This document shows positions 1 through 7,690 of a stretch of 18,088 nt of DNA, piece by piece (position 1 is the stretch's first letter; every line of letters starts with the position of its first letter). Source of the stretch: DASUPK01 sp963743575 (GTDB lineage Bacteria > Actinomycetota > Thermoleophilia > Solirubrobacterales > 70-9); contig CAVUQC010000005.1 of assembly GCA_963743575.1 (NCBI GenBank), forward strand, positions 1 to 18,088, given 5' to 3'. The position numbers and the translations under genes were made by a program. A model generated the notes under the pieces. It searched no databases. It saw only the letters and a program-made list of their open reading frames with translations, and had not been told where the DNA came from.

Positions 1-27
1 GCTCTGACCGGCGGAAACCCCGGCTGA
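1..27 (+). CDS. 3' end of an upstream glycosidase paralogue (partial)
   Basis: Only the last eight codons and the stop (TGA at 25-27) are inside the window; they read ALTGGNPG. The next gene ends TGLTGGNP, and 14 bases (CTGACCGGCGGAAA) are identical between 4-17 and 1060-1073. This suggests the upstream gene is a tandem paralogue of the glycosidase at 31-1080. Its stop lies three bases before the next start, so the two are probably co-transcribed. The function is inferred only from this tail, and the body of the gene lies off the left edge. Confidence 0.6.
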   Translation, partial: ALTGGNPG

Positions 28-30
28 CGT

Positions 31-1080
31 ATGAGGCAGAGGATGCGTCTGATCGCGGTCCTGGCCGCAGCTCTGGCTTCGCTTTCGTGGGCCGGCCAGG
101 CGCACGCCGTACCGCGGGCGTTCTATGGCGTGATTCCGGCGATCGACCCGAGCACCTCGGAGATCAACCGGATGGGTGACGGGCGCCTGGGCACGCTTCG
201 CATCAACCTCTACTGGGGAGCGGTGCAGCCGTCGGGCCCATCCGGCTACGAGTGGAGCCACTACGACCAGGTCATCGGGGACGCGGCGCAGAATGGGATC
301 AGGGTGCTGCCGACGGTGTACGGCTCGCCCCCCTGGGTGGCGCGGGGTCCCAACCTGCCCCCCCGAGGCGGCCATCTCGCCGACTTTCAGCGCTTCGTCG
401 AGGCCGCCGCGCAGCGGTACGGGCATGACGGGACCTTCTGGCAACAGCATCCGGCGATCCCGCGGCTCCAGGTCGAGTGGTGGCAGCTCTGGAACGAGGT
501 CAACTCGCCCAGCTTCTGGACCCGAAGGCCGAACCCGAAGCAGTACGTCGGGCTGCTGAGGAGGTTCCATGCGGGCATCAAGGCCGGTGATCCGCAGGCG
601 CGGATCGTGCTCGCGGGATTATTTCCCACCCCCCAGATCAAGCATGGGATGACCAGCGACCGCTTCCTGGCTGGCGTGTATCGGAACCGGGCCAAGCCGC
701 TCTTCGACGCGACCGCGCTCCACCCCTACTCGACGACGCCGCAACAGGCCTTGGCCCGCGTCAGGGACATGCGCAGGACCATGGCTCGCTACCGGGACCG
801 AAAGGCCAAGCTCTGGCTGACCGAGGTCGGCTGGGCCACCGGCGGCCGGCCCAAGACGGCACTCACGGTCTCGTCGAGCCGACAGGCCGCCTACCTGCGC
901 CGGACCTACCGCCTCATGGCTCACAACCGCAAGCGGTACAAGATCCCCGGGGTCATCTGGTACTCGTGGCGCGACGTCCCGGGCGGGATCTGGTTCGAGC
1001 ACACCGGCCTCTTCACGTCCGGCCTCGTCCCGAAGCCCGCCTGGCACGCGTTCACCGGCCTGACCGGCGGAAATCCCTGA
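31..1080 (+). CDS. Secreted clan GH-A-like glycoside hydrolase (GH39/GH5-like)
   Basis: This is a 349-residue exported protein, probably a retaining glycosidase with a TIM-barrel fold. Residues 1-26 form a signal peptide with an Arg-rich start, a hydrophobic Ala/Leu core and a likely cut after AHA. The mature protein begins VPRAFYGV. The clan GH-A pattern is visible: WNE at 154-156 gives the likely acid/base Glu156, and LTEVGW at 263-268 gives the likely nucleophile Glu265. HPY at 231-233 is another motif of such barrels. The exact GH family cannot be fixed by eye. An alternative start is Met5 (position 43), which has GAGG six bases upstream and still leaves a full signal peptide. The gene follows the tail of a paralogue by three bases and converges on a third paralogue at 1087-2166. 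In a polysaccharide cluster it may trim or release the polymer, by analogy with PslG (inference). No carbohydrate-binding module is visible. Confidence 0.88.
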   Translation: MRQRMRLIAVLAAALASLSWAGQAHAVPRAFYGVIPAIDPSTSEINRMGDGRLGTLRINLYWGAVQPSGPSGYEWSHYDQVIGDAAQNGIRVLPTVYGSPPWVARGPNLPPRGGHLADFQRFVEAAAQRYGHDGTFWQQHPAIPRLQVEWWQLWNEVNSPSFWTRRPNPKQYVGLLRRFHAGIKAGDPQARIVLAGLFPTPQIKHGMTSDRFLAGVYRNRAKPLFDATALHPYSTTPQQALARVRDMRRTMARYRDRKAKLWLTEVGWATGGRPKTALTVSSSRQAAYLRRTYRLMAHNRKRYKIPGVIWYSWRDVPGGIWFEHTGLFTSGLVPKPAWHAFTGLTGGNP

Positions 1081-1092
1081 CGCGGGTCAGGG
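1075..1092. terminator. Hairpin spanning both convergent stop codons
   Basis: CCCTGAC (1075-1081), a four-base loop GCGG and GTCAGGG (1086-1092) form a perfect 7-bp stem. One arm contains the TGA of the plus-strand glycosidase (1078-1080), and the other contains the TGA of the minus-strand glycosidase (1087-1089). Outer arms GGCGG (1066-1070) and CCGCC (1097-1101) can extend the stem across a 4x4 internal loop. No T-tract follows on either strand, so it is not a classic intrinsic terminator. It may still act as a bidirectional one or protect 3' ends. Confidence 0.45.
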
Positions 1093-2166
1093 CGTGCCGC
1101 CCGCTCGGAACGCATACGCGCTCCAGGCGGGCTTGGGCTGGAAGTCACGCGTGAAGAGCCCGTCGGACGCGCAGAACGGGCAGAGCCCGGGGCCCGCGTC
1201 CGAGAGCGAGAACCAGTAGACGCGCTGGAGCTTCCAGCGCTTCCTCAGGTGGGCGAGCATGCCGAAGGCCTTGCTCAGCTGCCGGGCCTGGCCGGTGGCG
1301 GTCTGGCCCAGGATGGTGCCGGGGTCGGAGCTCCAACCCACCTCCGTGATGTAGAGGGGCGTTCGGCGGTCCTTGTGCTGCGCCATCACCCGTCTCAGGC
1401 CCTGGCCGAGCGGCCGGATGTAGGAGGCCTTCTTGGCATACGGATGCAGGGCCACGCCGTCGAAGTACCGCTTGACGCCCTTCACCCGGTAGAAGCGTTC
1501 GAGGAAGCGAATCGCCCCGACGCCACCGCCCGCCGCGTGCGCCCGGCGGGCGTCCCCGAGCAGGCCGCCGATGATCACCTGCGAGCCCGGGTCGAGGGAC
1601 TTGATGGTGGTGTACGACGCCTTCAGGAGCTGGGCGTACTTCCTGGGCGAGGGCTTGGAGGTGAAGAAGTTGAAGTTCTCCTCGTTCCAGATCTGCCAGA
1701 TCCGGAGCGGCCGCTCGGGCAGCGGGTCGGCGGAGCCGGGGCCGTGCTCGGCCCAGAACTGCCCGCCGGGGCCGTAGCGGCGAACGGCGGCCTCCAGGAA
1801 GGCGCGCCACCCGTCGCGCTGGGCCGCGGTCCCGATCGGAAGGGTCGTCGCCCCGCCGAGCGGATCCGGGGTCTGGAACACCATGGGCAGCACCTCGAGC
1901 CCCGCCTGGGTCGCCCGCAGCACGAGGGAGTCGTAGGCGTCCCAGTTGTACGGGCCGGATCCGCTCGGCTGCACGTCCTTCCAGCTCAGCGGGTAGCGGA
2001 CGCTTCCTACCCCGCCCCTCGCGATCCGCGCGAACTGCTCCGTCGTCGGGACGTTGATCGGCTGCACGCCGTAGAAGTCGCGCGGCGCCGCCGAGGCGCC
2101 CGCGGATGGCAGGGCGAGGGCGGCGGCGCAGACGATCGCCGCCGTGACGATGCGGGCCGCCCTCAC
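1087..2166 (-). CDS. Secreted clan GH-A-like glycoside hydrolase, paralogue
   Basis: This 359-residue exported protein is homologous along its length to the glycosidase at 31-1080. Shared blocks include DFYGV/AFYGV, QPSG, the WNE box, ALHPY, TEVGW and a C-terminal KPAW with GGTP/GGNP ending. A signal peptide covers about residues 1-26 (cut near ASA/APRD). The likely acid/base is Glu162 (IWNEEN) and the likely nucleophile is Glu275 (ITEVGW). Two cysteines near the end (LCPFC) are absent from the plus-strand paralogue and could form a disulfide. The GTG start at 2166 overlaps the upstream gene's stop in the four-base GTGA, which implies translational coupling to the small membrane protein at 2163-2624. 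It is head-to-tail with neither paralogue but convergent with the one at 31-1080, so an inverted duplication is likely. The substrate is unknown; the surface polysaccharide made here is a reasonable guess. Confidence 0.88.
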   Translation of the reverse strand: MRAARIVTAAIVCAAALALPSAGASAAPRDFYGVQPINVPTTEQFARIARGGVGSVRYPLSWKDVQPSGSGPYNWDAYDSLVLRATQAGLEVLPMVFQTPDPLGGATTLPIGTAAQRDGWRAFLEAAVRRYGPGGQFWAEHGPGSADPLPERPLRIWQIWNEENFNFFTSKPSPRKYAQLLKASYTTIKSLDPGSQVIIGGLLGDARRAHAAGGGVGAIRFLERFYRVKGVKRYFDGVALHPYAKKASYIRPLGQGLRRVMAQHKDRRTPLYITEVGWSSDPGTILGQTATGQARQLSKAFGMLAHLRKRWKLQRVYWFSLSDAGPGLCPFCASDGLFTRDFQPKPAWSAYAFRAGGTP

Positions 2167-2624
2167 GCGGCCGGGGTTCCCGATCGGGGCCCGTGGCGGG
2201 ACCGCGCGACATAGGCGAGCAGCCCGGCGATCAGCGCGAAGCCAGCCAGCAGGGCAAGCACTGCCCCCTGCCCGAGGGCGTCAAAGGTGGCGGAGGCAAA
2301 GCCCGGGCGGTCGCCCTGGACCTGCGCCGCATCCTTGTGCTCGATCCTGGCCGGGGCTCCCAGCGCAGTGGCCGTCGCCACGCTGCGCAGGTCCGCGCCC
2401 GAGGCGCCCTTGAGCGCCGACCGCGCCGCCGGGCTGAGGAGCTCGGGCCGCGCCTGCGGCTCCGAGCTGCGCACAGCGGCGGGGCCCTTCGCGGTCGGGA
2501 TGACCGGGAGGTACTGCTTGGCCGCCGGCGGCATCGCCAAGGCCGCGGCCGGCGTCAGGACGACCGACCCGCACAGCAAGGCTGCCACCGCAACCCCCCA
2601 CCTATGATTCCGCGCTTGGCCCAA
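2163..2624 (-). CDS. Small secreted protein with C-terminal membrane anchor, unknown function
   Basis: I do not recognise this 153-residue protein. It has a signal peptide (Arg/His-containing start, hydrophobic core near residues 11-30, possible cut after ALA). A Pro/Ala-rich middle of about 90 residues should lie outside the membrane. One hydrophobic segment (about 119-141, GAVLALLAGFALIAGLL) is followed by a basic tail, RSRHGPR, as expected for a type I single-span protein. The start chosen is TTG at 2624, supported by a TATACT hexamer ten bases upstream. An in-frame GTG at 2588 follows a G-rich AGGTGGGGGG run and is the main alternative, but it would remove the basic n-region. The stop overlaps the start of the secreted glycosidase (GTGA), so the two are probably made together. 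It may anchor or partner that glycosidase, but nothing in the sequence proves this. Confidence 0.7.
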   Translation of the reverse strand: MGQARNHRWGVAVAALLCGSVVLTPAAALAMPPAAKQYLPVIPTAKGPAAVRSSEPQARPELLSPAARSALKGASGADLRSVATATALGAPARIEHKDAAQVQGDRPGFASATFDALGQGAVLALLAGFALIAGLLAYVARSRHGPRSGTPAA

Positions 2625-2660
2625 GGGGCGGCTCAGTATAGGAACCGGCCGGCGGATCGG
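2625..2660. promoter_or_regulatory. Candidate divergent promoter, shared TATA core
   Basis: This 36-bp gap lies between two divergent genes. It contains TATAGG on the plus strand (2637-2642) and TATACT on the minus strand (2640-2635), which overlap at TATA. TATACT matches the -10 consensus at five of six positions and lies 10 nt before the minus TTG start. TATAGG lies 18 nt before the plus GTG start, leaving room for the SD-like GGCGGA at 2651-2656. No convincing -35 element is visible on either strand. Confidence 0.4.
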
Positions 2661-4544
2661 GTGCGGACAGGCGAAGCGGCCGCGATCGCGGTCGGGACCG
2701 CGATCGTCATCGTTGCCCTGGCCCTGGCTGAGGGCGGATACTCCGCGGGCGCCGCCGCGGGCTTCGGGGCGGGTTGCTGGTGGGTGATCTTCGGGCTGGT
2801 GGCCCTGCGGCTGGCCCCGGTGGCGGCGATCCCCCGCTGGGCCCTGCTCGCCGGGAGTGCGCTGTTCGCCCTCGCCGCCCTCACGTTCCTATCGCGGGCC
2901 TGGGCAGCCGACGACGGAGCGGCCTACCGGGCCGCCGTGCTTGCCTTTCTCTACGCCGGCGTCTTCGCGCTCGTCGTCCTCACCAGCAGGCCCGGATCAA
3001 TCGGCAGCTGGCTGCGGGGGCTGGCGCTGGGGCTGGGCGCCATCTGCGTGCTCGCCCTCGCCACCAGGTGGTTCCCCGGCTTCCATCACGACGACGTCAC
3101 CGCCAGCCTGCCCGACGCGAAGGGGAGGCTGAGCTATCCGCTGGGCTACTGGAACGCCCTGGGCTCGGTGTTCGCGCTCCTCGTCGTCCTGCTGGGCTGG
3201 CTCGCCGGCTCCGCGCGCTCCGGGCTCGGCCGGGCCGCGGCGAGCGGCGCGCTCGTGCTGCCTGCCCTCGGCATCTTTGAGACCTCATCGCGAGGGGCCG
3301 TGATCGCGGGCGCGGTCGGCCTGTTGGTCCTGCTCGCGGCGACCGAGAAGCGCTCCAGGCTGGTCGCGTCGCTTGCCATCGCCGCCCCCGGGTGCGCGGC
3401 GGTGATCCTCGTCGCTGACTCCCTCGGGACGATCAGCCACTCCGAGGGCATCCTGCTGCTCGCGGTCACTGTTGCCTGCGCGTGCCTGGTCGCGGCCGTC
3501 CGGCGCGCGGCCGATACCGGGCTGGAGCGGGCGGGCGTGTCGCGCAGCGCCGGCTGGACGGCGGTCGCCGTGGCGGTCGTGGTCCTGGCGATCGGCGCAA
3601 TCGCGGCGAACCCGTCGGAGCGCTGGAACCACTTCAAGGCACTGCCGGCACCGATCGCCCAGAGCAACTTCACCACGACCCACCTCGCCAGCGGCTCGGG
3701 GAGTGGCCGTTACCAGTTCTGGACGGCCGCGATCGACGCCTTCAAGGCCGAGCCGCTGCGCGGCATCGGGGCGGGCGGGTACCAGGCCTGGTGGGCCGAG
3801 CACGGTGAATTCTCCTATCCGATCAAGAACGCGCATTCGCTCTTCCTCGAGACGCTCGCCGAGCTCGGCCTGATCGGGCTGGCCCTGCTCCTCGCGTTCT
3901 TCGGCGTGACGGCGGTGGCCGGGGTGACGAGGCTCCGCGCCGGGCCGCGCTCCGAGCTCGCGGCCGCTCTGGGAGTCCTCGCCGCCGGCACGCTCTCGGC
4001 CGCGATCGACTGGACCTGGCAGCTGCCCGCGGCCCTCGCCGGCGTGGTGGTCGCGGCTGCCCTGCTCACAGGCCCCGCCGGCCTGCCCGAGGAAGCCGCC
4101 GGGACAACGGTCGAGGGGCACCCGAGAAGGTCCGGTCCCGCCTGGCGCATTGCCGCGGCCGTCGCGTGCCTGGTGCTGACCGCCGCCTGCGGCGTGCAGC
4201 TTCTGTCGAGCCTCGAGCTCGACCGCAGCCAGCGCGAGACCAGGAACGGCAACCTCGCGCAGGCCGCGGATGCCGCCAGGCAGGCATCCGCGATCGAGCC
4301 CTGGTCCGGGTCCCCCTACCTGCAGCTTGCCCTGGTCCAGGAGCAGGCGGGAGACCTGAACGGCGCGATCGACTCGATCAACCAGGCGACGGCGCACGAC
4401 GACCAGGACTGGAGCGTCTGGCTGACGCGGGCTCGCCTACTTGCTGAACGAGGCGATACCACGGCGGCGAGAGCCGCGCTGGCCCGCGCGCGGCGCCTCA
4501 ACCCGCGTTCCCCGGTCTTCACCTTCCTGACCGGCACAGGGTGA
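2661..4544 (+). CDS. O-antigen ligase/polymerase-like membrane protein with C-terminal TPR repeats
   Basis: This is a 627-residue polytopic membrane protein. About ten hydrophobic segments fill residues 8-450. The Wzy_C/WaaL-type (PF04932) signature is visible: SSRG at about 209-212 at a membrane start, a large extracytoplasmic loop with GRYQFW followed by a GIGAGGY turn, and AHSLFLETLAELG, whose His (about 392) matches the conserved His of WaaL-like ligases. Further membrane segments follow. From about 529 to the end there are three TPR-like helical pairs (LAQAADAARQASAIEP, GDLNGAIDSINQA, GDTTAARAALARARRLNP). Such proteins transfer or polymerise undecaprenyl-linked glycans on the outer face of the membrane. 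The start is uncertain: GTG at 2661 has an SD-like GGCGGA and follows the TATA box, while ATG at 2604 (646 residues) has no SD and would overlap the divergent gene. The 3' end overlaps the convergent gene by 26 bp. Whether it acts as ligase or polymerase cannot be told from sequence alone. Confidence 0.88.
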   Translation: MRTGEAAAIAVGTAIVIVALALAEGGYSAGAAAGFGAGCWWVIFGLVALRLAPVAAIPRWALLAGSALFALAALTFLSRAWAADDGAAYRAAVLAFLYAGVFALVVLTSRPGSIGSWLRGLALGLGAICVLALATRWFPGFHHDDVTASLPDAKGRLSYPLGYWNALGSVFALLVVLLGWLAGSARSGLGRAAASGALVLPALGIFETSSRGAVIAGAVGLLVLLAATEKRSRLVASLAIAAPGCAAVILVADSLGTISHSEGILLLAVTVACACLVAAVRRAADTGLERAGVSRSAGWTAVAVAVVVLAIGAIAANPSERWNHFKALPAPIAQSNFTTTHLASGSGSGRYQFWTAAIDAFKAEPLRGIGAGGYQAWWAEHGEFSYPIKNAHSLFLETLAELGLIGLALLLAFFGVTAVAGVTRLRAGPRSELAAALGVLAAGTLSAAIDWTWQLPAALAGVVVAAALLTGPAGLPEEAAGTTVEGHPRRSGPAWRIAAAVACLVLTAACGVQLLSSLELDRSQRETRNGNLAQAADAARQASAIEPWSGSPYLQLALVQEQAGDLNGAIDSINQATAHDDQDWSVWLTRARLLAERGDTTAARAALARARRLNPRSPVFTFLTGTG

Positions 4545-7500
4545 ACCCGCCCCGGGGCGCGGCGATCTGCGCGTACCACGGGTGATCCGGTGCCGAGTCC
4601 GCCGGCAATCGCAGCAGGGCCCCGGCCCCGGCCGGCACAGGAGTGAGGTGCCGGGTGAACCTCGACCCGAAGCGCCGCAACGAGACCGACATCTGCACTG
4701 GCCTATCCGGCTTCATCCAGATTCCCTTGGCGGGAAGCTCGAGAGTCGAGAGTCCAGCACCACGCCGGGCTATGCAGATTCCAGCGTTCGCGGGCCGTGG
4801 TTCGATTGTCAGCTTGGGGCGCATTACGTCCGCGAGAACGAAGTCGGCCTTCTCCCGAAGCACCTCGGGCAATGCCGCAAGCTCGGCGGGCGAGTCCGCC
4901 GGTGAGGAACCGTAGCGATCCACCACCCCCAGGAAGGGCGCCGCCGGGATGCGGAAATCCTTGACCACGACGTGGTAATCCGGCGGGATCGAGTCTCGCG
5001 CGATTTCAACGGCGCCGAGCTGAACCCGGGCGATCCTGGAACTCTCGATCAGCTCATCGCGGCCCCTGTCGAAGGCACGGACACCCGGGATCAGGGTCAG
5101 CAGGGCGGTACCGATCAGGACGGCGGTGGCGTTCCTCCCCGGCTTCCCGTCAGGCATCACGCCCACCAGCAGGAGCAGGAAGAACACGACCGCCAGATAG
5201 ACGTACCGCGGAGAGCCCGGATTGTTCTCGAACGCCCTCGCGACCCCGGTCAGCAGCGCGTAGGCAACGACGACCGTGAGGCCCTCCCAGCCGAGGAACG
5301 CGCTCCGGCCCATGCGCACCAGCCGCGCGGTCACCAGGACGAGCAGCGCCAGAACCACGACTACTCCCACGGAGTTCGCAAGACCCGTCGGCCCCGAGAC
5401 CGCGTTGCCGGCCATCCGGGCCGCGTAGTCCACGACCTTCCACACGTTGTGGGTCGGAGTGAGGTCGTTGGTCTGGTAGGCGAGCAGCCAGGCCACATAG
5501 AGAATCGCCGGGACCGCCACGGCCCACAGGCGCGACCGCAGCCTCCCTCGCAGAAGCAGTCCGATAGCCACAGCGGCGATGAACGGCAGCACCGGGCTGC
5601 CCCAGCCGAGCCCGACCACCAGGAGCGCGCAGACGCCAAGGTCGCCGGCGAGATCGCCGCGGTCAAGCAGGAGCAGCGCCCAGATCCCACAAGCGACCGC
5701 CGCGGTGAACTGGATCTCATCCGGAAAGAGCATGTTGGCCCAGCCGGCTCCGAGGAACGTGACGATGATCGCCGGGGCAAGGGCGGCGATGTCCCCGATC
5801 CGCCTGCGGCAGACCATGTAAAGAGCGAGCACGACGCCCAAGTGACCGACGACACCCACGATCCGGAACACCCAGTAGTTCCCGAGGCCCACGGTCTTGA
5901 ACAGCCCGAGATAGAGCGCGACGGTGAGCGGGATCATGTTGCCCGCGTAGGTCGCGAGGTAGTTGCCCAGGCTGTGACCGTCGCGATAGAAGAGGATCAG
6001 CCAGTCGTCGCGGAAGAAGGTCAGGCCGCGGCCGAGGTAGAGCAGATAGGCCGTTGCCACGGCGAAGAGCACCCCGAGCGACACCAGCGCCGCCGTCGAG
6101 GGCAGCGCCGCACGCCAGTTGGTGGCTCGCACCTCCTTCGATCGGGCGGCCACCCAGCCTTCGACCGTGTGGGCCACCGGTGCGGCGCGGGAATCGACCC
6201 CCTCGAAGAACCGGCGCGAGTAACCGGAGGCCGCGCGGGCCGCAGCGCTCTTACGGAACGGCACGAAACCGATCGCCGCGCAGACCGCGGCAATCGGGAC
6301 GAACCAGCCCGAGATGACGAAGATCGCGTTGGCCAGATCCCCCCGGACCAGGACGAAACAGCTCCAGATCAGGGCGGTGACCATGACCGGGCGGACCTCC
6401 GGGGGAGCCCTGACGAGCACACGCGTTTCCGCTAGCGCCGCCAGCGCCCCGACGAGCCCGAGCACGAGTGCCACCCCGACCAACCCGAATGAGTAGTCGG
6501 ACTCGGCCACCAGGGGAATCGCGAAGGACACCTGCTGGGAGTGGGCGACCGGATAGAGCTGGCTCGTGAACTCATCCCCAAAGCCCTGGACCTTGTCGGG
6601 CAGGAGTTGTCGCGGAATCGGCTTCTCGAACAGCGCCAAGAAGGTGTTCGGGATGTCGAGCTGGTGGCGATAGTGCGCCGTGTCCCACGTGTACTGGAAG
6701 GAGCTGAACTGGCTTCCCACCAGCACCCTCCAGTTATTCGGGCCGACGCGGCTGATCAGTCCGCTCGGGCTGACGCTCCCCGTCTCCTGTATCGAGTTGC
6801 GGATCGCCTGGGTGAGCGCGAGCGCGACGATCCCCGCCACCCCGAGGGTCGCCAGCTGCACCCTCGACATCCCTCGATGCCAGGCGACCACCACCAGGCA
6901 GACCAGGGTGAGATCGATCAGGAAGCCCCGCTGCCCGGTGCCCAGGCTGAGCAGCGCGAAGAAGCCCACGGCGCAGATGAACCAGACGAGCTCACGCGGG
7001 CGGCGCGGGCGCGAAAGCAGGCCGTGCAACCAGAACCCGGCCCCCGGGACGGCAACGAGCGCGATCAGGAGCGTGTAGCTGCCTCCGTTCCAGAGGGTCT
7101 TCAAGCCCTGCCAGACGGTCTGCCCAGAGTGGTTCGTGACGGCATAGCGAGCGGCGGCCAGGGCGAACCCGCCGAATCCAATCAGCACGAGCACCCGTCC
7201 CGCCCTCTCCGCCAGCCGGGCGTCGCGGCTCGCCGGTGGCGGGCGATGCTCCTCCGTCCGGCGAGCGATGACGAAGGCTGCCAGGACGGCCGCCGCGCCT
7301 CCGAGGCAGGTGGCGAACATGGCGTAGCGGAACGATTCGGGACCTGGCCCGATCGGATGGTAGTAGGAGGCCACCACGCCCAGTGACCGCAGGTTCGACA
7401 ACGTCGGGTCGAAGTAGGTGACCGCGGCGTTCGCGTTGCCGACGGCGATCATCGCCGAGACTCCGCCGTAGGCCGCGAAGGCCACGGCAAGCCCGGCCGC

Positions 7501-7671
7501 GACCTTGCAGCGCGCGACATAGGCCGACAGGCCGAGAAGCAGGAATCCCGCAGTCGCCAGATAGCTGGAGATGAGCTCGTGATGGATGCCAATCGGGGGC
7601 GCGGCAGCGAGCAGTGCCAGCCCTGCCACGCCTCCGACCAAGCTCCCCTTCGGGGTCTCGCGGCGGCTCAT
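4519..7671 (-). CDS. Wzy-like polymerase fused to a GT-C-like membrane glycosyltransferase
   Basis: This is one uninterrupted frame of 1050 residues, about twice the length of either family. Residues 1 to about 470 form a polytopic module resembling oligosaccharide repeat-unit polymerases. It has a long extracytoplasmic loop with IPRQLLPDKVQGFGDEF and a later SFAIPLVAESDYSFG stretch before the last membrane segments. A polar linker of about 50 residues (Arg/Ala-rich) follows. From about 523 a second module begins with one membrane helix and then FFRDDW (Asp555-Asp556), the acidic first-loop motif typical of GT-C enzymes that use polyprenyl-phosphate sugars. About ten more helices follow, then a soluble tail of about 187 residues (864-1050), probably extracytoplasmic. 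The ATG at 7671 lies in a CATG shared with the divergent strand and has no SD, so leaderless translation is likely. Polymerisation plus side-branch sugar addition is an inferred combination. I cannot name the sugars, and the two halves may have other substrates. Confidence 0.85.
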   Translation of the reverse strand: MSRRETPKGSLVGGVAGLALLAAAPPIGIHHELISSYLATAGFLLLGLSAYVARCKVAAGLAVAFAAYGGVSAMIAVGNANAAVTYFDPTLSNLRSLGVVASYYHPIGPGPESFRYAMFATCLGGAAAVLAAFVIARRTEEHRPPPASRDARLAERAGRVLVLIGFGGFALAAARYAVTNHSGQTVWQGLKTLWNGGSYTLLIALVAVPGAGFWLHGLLSRPRRPRELVWFICAVGFFALLSLGTGQRGFLIDLTLVCLVVVAWHRGMSRVQLATLGVAGIVALALTQAIRNSIQETGSVSPSGLISRVGPNNWRVLVGSQFSSFQYTWDTAHYRHQLDIPNTFLALFEKPIPRQLLPDKVQGFGDEFTSQLYPVAHSQQVSFAIPLVAESDYSFGLVGVALVLGLVGALAALAETRVLVRAPPEVRPVMVTALIWSCFVLVRGDLANAIFVISGWFVPIAAVCAAIGFVPFRKSAAARAASGYSRRFFEGVDSRAAPVAHTVEGWVAARSKEVRATNWRAALPSTAALVSLGVLFAVATAYLLYLGRGLTFFRDDWLILFYRDGHSLGNYLATYAGNMIPLTVALYLGLFKTVGLGNYWVFRIVGVVGHLGVVLALYMVCRRRIGDIAALAPAIIVTFLGAGWANMLFPDEIQFTAAVACGIWALLLLDRGDLAGDLGVCALLVVGLGWGSPVLPFIAAVAIGLLLRGRLRSRLWAVAVPAILYVAWLLAYQTNDLTPTHNVWKVVDYAARMAGNAVSGPTGLANSVGVVVVLALLVLVTARLVRMGRSAFLGWEGLTVVVAYALLTGVARAFENNPGSPRYVYLAVVFFLLLLVGVMPDGKPGRNATAVLIGTALLTLIPGVRAFDRGRDELIESSRIARVQLGAVEIARDSIPPDYHVVVKDFRIPAAPFLGVVDRYGSSPADSPAELAALPEVLREKADFVLADVMRPKLTIEPRPANAGICIARRGAGLSTLELPAKGIWMKPDRPVQMSVSLRRFGSRFTRHLTPVPAGAGALLRLPADSAPDHPWYAQIAAPRGGFTLCRSGR

Positions 7672-7690
7672 GCGCGCATATCATCGCGCC
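7672..7690. promoter_or_regulatory. Candidate divergent promoter for leaderless transcripts
   Basis: This 19-bp gap lies between the start of the fused polymerase (minus, ATG at 7671) and the lipoprotein (plus, GTG at 7691). On the plus strand TATCAT (7679-7684) ends 6 nt before GTG. On the minus strand GATGAT (7685-7680) ends 8 nt before ATG. Both distances fit a transcription start at the first codon, and neither gene has an SD. The same spacings recur at 11921-11942. No -35 element is obvious. Confidence 0.4.

Noticed and set aside
2193..2660. Long in-frame extension upstream of the O-antigen ligase-like gene
   Set aside because: It is antisense to the small secreted protein gene and its translation is Arg/Gly-rich shadow with no membrane or domain pattern; the real protein starts near 2604-2661.
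4519..4544. Stem-loop TCACCTT/AGGGTGA at a convergent overlap as a terminator
   Set aside because: The arms largely reflect the two opposed stop codons, with a wobble pair, a 12-base loop and no T-tract, so it is not persuasive.
4972..6435. Plus-strand open frame of 487 codons inside the fused polymerase gene
   Set aside because: The minus strand encodes clear membrane helices and a GT-C motif; the plus frame is a His/Arg/Asp/Gln-rich antisense shadow common in high-GC DNA.
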